This document shows, piece after piece, positions 57,801 through 64,000 of a DNA stretch of 64,000 nucleotides. The stretch spans positions 496,001-560,000 of the forward strand of contig CAJVGD010000010.1 in assembly GCA_910890315.1 (NCBI GenBank). Direction: 5' to 3'. Position 1 is the first letter of the stretch; each line of letters starts with the position of its first letter. This DNA is from Serendipita indica DSM 11827 (lineage: Eukaryota; Basidiomycota; Agaricomycetes; Sebacinales; Serendipitaceae). The notes beneath the pieces are model-generated. The model searched no databases. It had not been told where the DNA came from and worked only from the letters and a program-made list of their open reading frames with translations. A program made the position numbers and the translations under genes.

Positions 57801-59089
57801 AAGAGCGCAGAGACACGTACAACGTAGTCTCCAGCTTGGTCCATATCTTTGCCTTCAGAGGCCTTGGCGTCCTTATTCGCCTGCTCCAGCAACATATTTG
57901 TGCCCTGATCAATCCACTCCTCTCGTGGATACTCCTTTTCGCCGGGCTGGTCCGGAAGTGCGCGCATAGAGACAATGCGGAGCGGGTTGGTTCCTTGCCC
58001 AAGATCGGAAATGCGGACGGCCTCAACAAACTTGGGCAGAGATTGTTGCATGACGTCCTCGATCGTATCGGCTGTAGCTCTGTTAGAGAACGTCTGGTGA
58101 TAAATGACTACGCACCAATTGGAACAAACATGTCGGGATTGATGAGACCCCAGATAACTTTGGTGAATGCGTTTAGCCACTCGACTGATTCTGGTGTAGG
58201 AGGTGCATATTTCTCGCCGCCTACCAAAAAAATGAGTAAGAGTGATAGCAGGCTTTGCGGAATACCTACGTTGCCTGTGCATATCAAACCTCACACGTTC
58301 AACTTCCCGCTCTAGCTTCCGCTGTGCGAGACTTGCCACTGTCGCACCTCCGAATGCCAGACCAGAAATGAAAACACTGCGGATGAGCCAGACCCAGAAT
58401 CCATGCCCAAAGGCCATAAAGAACCAGAGGACGACGCCGGATGCCATAATCCCATATTCGAGATAGTACAGCAAGTTCATGATGCTGCCAAGCGAAGGTG
58501 GGGTAGATGGAGGGAATGGTTGAAGCGAAATATTCGACGGATGCGCTGGATTTGGCGCCGTACGCGACTGGTGGAATATCTTTCCAGCCGCGCCGGTGAC
58601 ACCTTGCAGCGCCGGTCCAGCCTTGCCCGATTTTGGGTCAAGCTGTTGCTGGTTAGGAAAGTCTGGACAAACTGTGAGAAGGCAGAAAAATCGAGGAAGC
58701 ATACGTACCCTTGAACTGCGCGTCCTTGATCACCACCTTTTGGCCCGTCACAGGATCGTCCACGACACGCTCTCCTCGCCGGCGCTTGACGGCATCGGTG
58801 GGCTTTTGCTGATTAGCATTCATCTTCTCCATCATTTCCTTCTTCTCCTTTTGTCCCTGCGACAGGTTCTTGTTCTCGTCGTCATGTTCGTCATCGTCAG
58901 GGGATGCGGCATTTCCGTTGGTGTCGACAGAGTCACCGTTGGCGATTTCTCTCTCAAGTTCTTTCTGCTGTCTTTCTCGATCGTCTTCATACTTCTGAAT
59001 TGTCGGCACGGGGTTGTTCTCGCTGCCCGTGATTGTGAGTTGGGCCCCACCGAGGGTGTTTGGTGTACTCACCTGTACGGCTGCGACAT
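54840..59089 (-). CDS. Mug190-like SMP/C2-domain lipid-transfer protein
   Basis: Tricalbin-related ER membrane protein expected to work at membrane contact sites. ATG 59089 begins MSQPY, and a 46-nt intron follows. A charged N-terminal region (EDDRERQQKELEREIANGD) precedes a membrane hairpin (MNLLYYLEYGIMASGVVLWF; LIRSVFISGLAFGGATVASL). The SMP domain then runs from VEWLNAFTKVIWGLINPDMF through NPLRIVSMRALPD to LTFTLMGVPAVDVSVTPLIK. C2 domains follow: the first has GVFIIRIQYAEDLSAQDRNG and KSDPYIVLAYAKFGKPLYST with Asp loops, and the second is around 55900-56450 (GYCEIVINDDLVYKT). A basic C-terminal domain ends KSNSGKRE, then after a last intron PTVKSEA. About fifteen short introns. Size (about 1100 aa) and order suit S. 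pombe Mug190. Confidence 0.85.
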
Positions 59090-59452
59090 GGCTACAGCAC
59101 CGACAAATAAACTGAAAGAAGAGGAGCAGTTCAAGTTGCAACTATTTGTTTGTCGTCTGCTCGACGGACGGTTGTGATGAGAGGAGACGTCATGGACCCC
59201 AAGCTCCCGTGGCGCGTTTGACGTTCTCCACTGTTGTCATCGATCTGGAACCGAATTACGGCTTGGGGTGCCTCTTGTCCTGAAACCGGAACCGTCCTTT
59301 CATTGCAGTTTGACTAGAGGTTTTGCTGGCGAGACCAACGGGGCCTATAAGAGACCCAACGGAAGCAAATAAGACGCGTTTCAGATGCGCTATTGATGCC
59401 TTTGAGTCGATGATTATGGTAGCAGAGTCCAGGTCTCCTTGTCCCAACCACC

Positions 59453-59865
59453 ATGGCAAGTTTTTGTTTTCCTCGCACAAAATCCCGAATTTGACGACAA
59501 AATTGCTAGTAGATTATTCCCGTGCGATGCTTTACGTGCGGAAAAGTTGTGGGTGACAAATGGACAGAGTATATGCGACTATTGGCGGAGGGAGTCGCTG
59601 AAGGGTACAGTTTCTCGTTGATTTGTCTTGATTTGAAACTAATCCTTCTGAAGAGACGCTTTGACAGACTTGGGACTGCAGCGATACTGCTGCCGTCGAA
59701 TGGTCCTTACTCATGTTGATCTCATCGAAAAACTTTTAAAATACAACCGTATGTACTCGCTTGATCTGATCATGAATTGATTTTAACATTCCCTCAGCCA
59801 ACGAGCGCTCAAAAGACAAGCAAGCGGCGAGACGCGAGACCATGGACATTGGTGGAGCTGTATAG
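59453..59865 (+). CDS. RPB10: RNA polymerase I/II/III subunit RPB10 (ABC10-beta)
   Basis: Small zinc-binding subunit shared by all three nuclear RNA polymerases. Exons 59453-59455, 59513-59604, 59654-59748 and 59798-59865 sum to 258 nt (85 aa). The protein reads [20 protein letters not shown], then [20 protein letters not shown], with the atypical CX2C...CC zinc ligands complete. It ends with an extra charged tail ([16 protein letters not shown]), about 15 residues longer than the yeast/human form. The first exon is just the ATG; the intron after it begins GCAAGT and ends TAG, a GC-AG intron. No other ATG gives the invariant MIIPVR start. The gene is divergent from the Mug190-like gene, 363 bp between starts. 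Confidence 0.93.
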
Positions 59866-60066
59866 ACACGACCTATGAGCGACAGAGCGTACTCTTACTC
59901 TCACTAATGTGACCACGTGATGTAATAGACAAGTCTCGTTGAACTTGGACTATTCTACAGCACCGTTAGACAAGCAAGGAGCAAAGCGCTATTCTCATCG
60001 TCCCACAGCAGTCAGAAAGATCATACCCACAGATTTTGCATGTCTTATCCTGCGGTCGACAGCGTT

Positions 60067-60808
60067 TTAGATGCCCCTGCCGCGTCCGCGACCTCTTCCT
60101 CGGCCGCGATCGCCTCCTCGTCCACCACGTCCTCGTGCTCCTCTTCCACGTGCTGCTTCCTCCTTTTTCTTGGACTTTGGCTTTGGCGCGTCGTCGACTA
60201 GCAGCGTATCCAGTGGTAGAGCATCGGGGAGGATGAAATACCTGTTATTATACAACAAAGCCGTTAGTATGATTCACATTTCAGGTTACAGACGTACCGA
60301 ATATTGTTTCCGCGGATCGAGAGCGAGTCGAGCGGCTGCGGATCGCGATTTCGCGCCGTGAGACGAACTGTTTTCAGATGCGTATTCATTTGCATATCAA
60401 CGCCTGCGATAGTACGCGTCAATTTTATCCAAACGTCAGCCAAACCGAATCTATCGACACCGAAGGGAAGTTAAACGTACCAGTAATCGTCCCGTGAACT
60501 ATCGAGCCATTCTTGAGTTCGATTGTCACCGTCTCATTATTCAATTTCATCAAAAACCTGCGATCCGGTTGGTCGAGTCGGTGCAAGGTTTGCGATGCAC
60601 GGTGCAATGGGCACGTCGATGATAAATATGCACATAAGCGCGCATTTTGTGAGTTTTCGCGTCATATATTGGATTTAAACGCGATCAAATCGTTTGCAAA
60701 GGTGAACGCAGTGTCGAAGGAAGCAACAGTAACAAAGGTCCCGAAAAGACGAGTTAGCAATGTAAGAATAGTGACATAAGTTTTGAATACACACCGAACG
60801 AGCTTCAT
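60067..60808 (-). CDS. SMD1: Small nuclear ribonucleoprotein SmD1
   Basis: Core Sm-ring protein of spliceosomal U1, U2, U4 and U5 snRNPs. Exons 60808-60795, 60557-60481, 60403-60298 and 60241-60067 sum to 372 nt (123 aa). Sm1 motif: [20 protein letters not shown] + HGTITGVDMQMN; Sm2 motif: [17 protein letters not shown]. The C-terminal tail is an RG-repeat ([20 protein letters not shown]), the known substrate of symmetric arginine dimethylation. The first exon has only 14 bases, and the first intron, 237 nt, is several times longer than others in this window. Confidence 0.96.
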
Positions 60809-61929
60809 GGTGAAAGACTTGAGGAATTGGCGTAGCAGATACTTTTGCCGGTGGACGCGAAGTTCAAGCTGCGCGCGACATGGCGCCCCATCCGCATCAG
60901 TGAGTGCATGACATATTTCAGCTATTTACATCAATTCTTCACCTTGTTCGCCAAAGGAAAGTAGTAAAACGAGTGCAAACCTTATTGGACAAGGATGAAT
61001 CGTATAACAATAGAACTTCATTATTTATATAGCCTGCTTATTACAAAGGTTATCAGCCATAAACCATTTCACAGCCCGAACCATTTGCCAATCTCCCCTT
61101 TATCCCAACTGATTATGGCATCCTCCTTCAGAGCCTCGAAAGAGTTATCCTCATACATGAGCTACGTTCACATTCTGCTGAAATGATCTACAACCAATGA
61201 CCAAGCAGTCATCCTTACATACGGCGCAGACAATATCCAATCACCAACTGAGCCTACCGATACCAAGGCTCACCTTGTAGATCTGTAATGTGTTCAGGCT
61301 GAAATCTGATCTCGTGCTGGGGACAGTAAGCGGCGAACAGCCCTCTTCACAATCGGCAATGCATTCGGGGTTCATACCAGCCGCAGGATATCACAGGATG
61401 TACCGCGTGGCTAAGAGCCCAGAGCTCCAAAACCAGGCGATGACCGAGCCAGATATCCTCAGACTGGTTTTTGGATGGAGCGGTCAGCATGAGCGCTAGC
61501 AAGAATCCGAGGTCCAAACGAGTGGCTGCCGGAATAAATGCCATCTCGCACGAGGCAATGGCCGGTTAGATGGTGATGATATGCAAGATGTTTGCCTCCC
61601 CACACGGGTGCCTTGCGGTGAGCCTTCCCTTTCAGGAGAGTACGGCGGAGCGACGGAAGCACTGTCTGGAAAGCCCCGTTGGGTGAAAAATGTTGCTCGT
61701 GCGATACAGACCTGTGATCAATCTTCCAGCACTGATTGTTCGCCAAAGCAAGACGAGTTTGGGATAGAAATCAGTGGAGCTCGGCGTCCCCTGTCCATGT
61801 ATTACGCATCTGACCGTAGGTCTAGAAGATTTGTACATGATCGTGGCAGCTGCTCATGCCCCCATATTCTGCACTCGCTAAGTAATGCGACAGGAAACGA
61901 AAGAGAGAGAAAAGACGTACGCTGATGAA
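60809..61929. other. 1.1 kb stretch with unresolved minus-strand coding traces
   Basis: Between the SmD1 and NMD3 genes. Minus-strand frames at 61347-61544 (MAFIPAATRLDLGFLLALML...) and a short frame near 61060-61160 (EDNSFEALKEDAIISWDKGE, then IGKWFGL and stop) look more protein-like than chance, with a candidate intron near 61180-61275. I could not chain them into a gene or match a family. No RNA gene seen. Confidence 0.3.
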
Positions 61930-63896
61930 TCACTCCTCCTCGTCGTGAATGGCTAGCTCCTCCATGTCGTCCAGCAGTTCATCAAGCTTAACTTCTGGGA
62001 AGTCGGCCTCGTCCTCTCCATCCTCTGTCGCCGTCTCGGATGCATCAGCAGCACCGGCCGGTGCCTCGTCCACATCCATCGCAAACTGTGCAGCCATACC
62101 CTTCTTCTTTGAAGAACCAGCTGCACGCGACTTGCCTGTATCCATCTCGTTTGTCGACACAGCAGGGGCGCGTAGGCTTTGGCCTTTGTAGAGGTTGATG
62201 GCCGCACGCATGTCTGTATCCTCCTCGATGCTCTGGAGGAAGATTTCGTAGTCGCGTTCGACCTTTTTCTGATCCAGGCCTCCTCGTCGACCAAGCGCGC
62301 CACGCCCATAGCCGCCACTCTCGTTGATGCCTGCACCCTCTTCAGCCTCCTTCGCCATACTCTTGAGTTTCCAGTTTCGCTGCTTGCTCTTCTTTCTTCG
62401 GTTTGGATACGATTTTTTCACAAGAATCACGTCTGGTATCCGTGAAGAGTCGAGAGACTCGAATGCTGTCGAGTTGAAATTGGATCGTGTGAGCCAGTAT
62501 CCCATGACGGTATCTCCAGGTTGAAGAATGCCACCGAGGTGGGTTCGTGTATGGTATGTCGTGTCGAGCGATCCATGATGCGAGTCCATGTCCATGTCGG
62601 CATCATTCCCCGACTTGGAGACGAATGAATTGGCAGGAGCAACTTCTGCATCTGCGAGTACGTGTTTCCCTTTGACGACTCCCGACGGCTCGATATCAAG
62701 AACGATAAACTCGACGAGGTCGGTCACCGATGCGAGCGCGCTGAACGGCTCTCTCCAGTATACTGGCGACGTAACATCCGTTTCTTGTAGCGTAGACGGG
62801 TCCAATAAATGTACCGTGTTTCCAACTCTTGAGCAGATGGTGAGTGGGCTAATGTTGCTGAGGGAGCGCGCCTGTTTTGCCGGGATGCAGACCAGGTCGT
62901 CTTTGCAGATTGGGACAATCTGAACAGAGTGGGTAAACTTGTAGTTTGCAGTATTGGAATGCGTGTCGCGGGAGATGAGCTGTGCTGATCGAATTGTCCT
63001 AGAACTTTATTAGAACCAGGAACTATCGATATGGACCGCACTCACTGAACTGGGACAACACTTGCCAAGAATTCTACCATCTTTTGCGCATGGCTCTCAT
63101 GGGCATAATAGAAATCGAGGCCGTCTTTGACCTCTTTGATGGACACGGTGTCCTTGTGCGCATTGTGCTTGAGGATGAGCTGTTCCAGGAACAAAAACGT
63201 TCGCTTATGCGAAACCTTTTGTCGGACCTGGATGACCGCCTGCCACGTATTCTTGGCGGCAAGTTTGGTGCAGTCGGGACACTGTCCGTGCTGGACGACA
63301 TACTCGACTTCAAACACCTGCTCTACAATCGTCGAAGTAAACACCTGAGCGCGTATTAGGTTCTACAAGGCTATATAAGGATAAGGACGGACCTCTTTTT
63401 GAATGGTAAGCTTGACACGCAGTCGTTTCGAGTGCGGTTCCGTCCAGATGAATCCGGCATCGACGAGGCGAACTTTATTCAATCCCTTGAGCTTCTTCAA
63501 GCAGATCGCTAGCAGCTCGCGGGACTCGGGCTGGGCGATGGTCCATGTCGCGGGCGGGGACAAGAACCTGTCGCAATTGCGACAATAATTGATCGACGCT
63601 GACCATCCAAACCCGTCATTCTTCCATCCACACGTTCTAAGCTAGGTCAAACTCACCAGACTTTGGAATCCCTTCGGTTACATCGACACTACAAAGGCAT
63701 CAGGAATGTGAAAGGCGCCTCCAACAAGACCACGCACGAGTTTCGGAGACATGGTATGCACAAATTTGCCGAGTTGGGCTCGATTGGCGTCCCTATTCAC
63801 TAAAATCAGATACCAAATGCGATTTTTTTGCCATCGCCACTCACCGCAATCAGCGCACAGGACGCGATGGACGAGCGTCGGTGGCACAAATTCCAT
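61930..63896 (-). CDS. NMD3: 60S ribosome export adaptor NMD3
   Basis: Binds the pre-60S subunit and carries the leucine-rich export signal read by Crm1. It starts MEFVPPTLVHRVLCADCG, the first of the N-terminal CxxC zinc pairs; further exons give FLSPPATWTIAQPESRELLA, LKKLKGLNKVRLVDAGFIWT, EPHSKRLRVKLTIQKEV, QVFEVEYVVQHGQCPDCTKL, AAKNTWQAVIQVRQKVSHKR and TVSIKEVKDGLDFYYAHESH, all strongly conserved. The large last exon (62805-61930) holds the C-terminal domain, with KKSYPNRRKKSKQRNWKLKS and an acidic tail containing LDELLDDMEELAIHDEEE, consistent with the nuclear-export region. At least four introns. A CCAAT plus TATATAA pair lies just upstream. Confidence 0.95.
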
Positions 63897-63964
63897 GCTT
63901 TTTAGTGGTTGGATGGGGGAAAAGGGGGTGGATGGAGGACGAGCCGGACGCGGAGGAAGCCAAC

Positions 63965-63978
63965 TTATATATCATTGG
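63965..63978 (-). promoter_or_regulatory. CCAAT and TATATAA elements of NMD3
   Basis: On the minus strand CCAAT (63978-63974) is followed three bases later by TATATAA (63971-63965), about 70 bp before the NMD3 ATG. Spacing between the two boxes is unusually tight. Confidence 0.4.
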
Positions 63979-64000
63979 TCATCACAACGGCCATCACTCA

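Noticed and set aside
59256-59480. Minus-strand 74-codon frame upstream of RPB10
   Set aside because: Overlaps the RPB10 promoter and start; no motif.
1-64000. tRNA genes and LTR or other capsid-bearing elements
   Set aside because: Scanned by eye for B-box-like GGTTCGAATCC and for gag/pol-type motifs; none convincing. Isolated GGTTGAATCC near 48281 lies inside a predicted exon.

Overview
The window is nuclear DNA of a filamentous fungus, most likely a basidiomycete of the Agaricomycetes. Genes are compact and cut by many short introns (about 45-110 nt, GT-AG). H2A and H2B are divergent with introns, and large NACHT-WD40 (HET-E-like) receptors, a CYP63-like P450 and a NoxA-type NADPH oxidase are present. 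The style recalls Rhizoctonia/Ceratobasidium, but that placement is inference from family content; no marker gene settles it.

Layout. 1-1687: secreted serine carboxypeptidase (minus, running off the left edge). 2.67-4.48 kb: GRIP-domain golgin. 4.6-5.9 kb: CBP3-type cytochrome bc1 assembly chaperone. 6.1-9.8 kb: an unknown coiled protein overlapping or abutting a UBE3D-like E2-binding protein. 11.2-22.8 kb: two NACHT-WD40 receptor genes, head to head as inverted copies, enclosing H2A, H2B and a haloacid dehalogenase-like hydrolase. 23.3-37.7 kb: a plus-strand run of P450, MRD1 (rRNA processing), NADPH oxidase, IKS1-like kinase, DUF2855 protein and MTG1 (mitoribosome GTPase). 38.2-45.1 kb: a disordered basic protein and a 1077-residue two-finger C2H2 protein, both minus. 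45.2-47.4 kb is gene-poor. 47.4-50.0 kb: an unrecognised many-exon membrane protein. 50.5-54.6 kb: three mitochondrial genes (CHCHD2/MIX17-like, MBA1/mL45-like, mitochondrial AsnRS). 54.8-63.9 kb: Mug190-like SMP/C2 lipid-transfer protein, RPB10, SmD1 and NMD3.

Most genes are housekeeping: ribosome biogenesis and export (MRD1, NMD3), mitochondrial translation and assembly (MTG1, MBA1-like, AsnRS, CBP3, CHCHD2), splicing (SmD1), transcription (RPB10), chromatin (H2A/H2B) and membrane contact or traffic (golgin, Mug190). The accessory part is the receptor pair. Their WD arrays are built of almost identical 43-residue units (about 15 in one copy, 6 in the other) that vary at only a few positions. 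The two copies are much more alike in their second halves than in their first halves, which points to gene conversion. Both WD frames are interrupted as given here.

Exon ends were placed by eye from splice sites and family alignment. Where exon lengths were summed and gave a whole number of codons, this is stated. No database search was possible.
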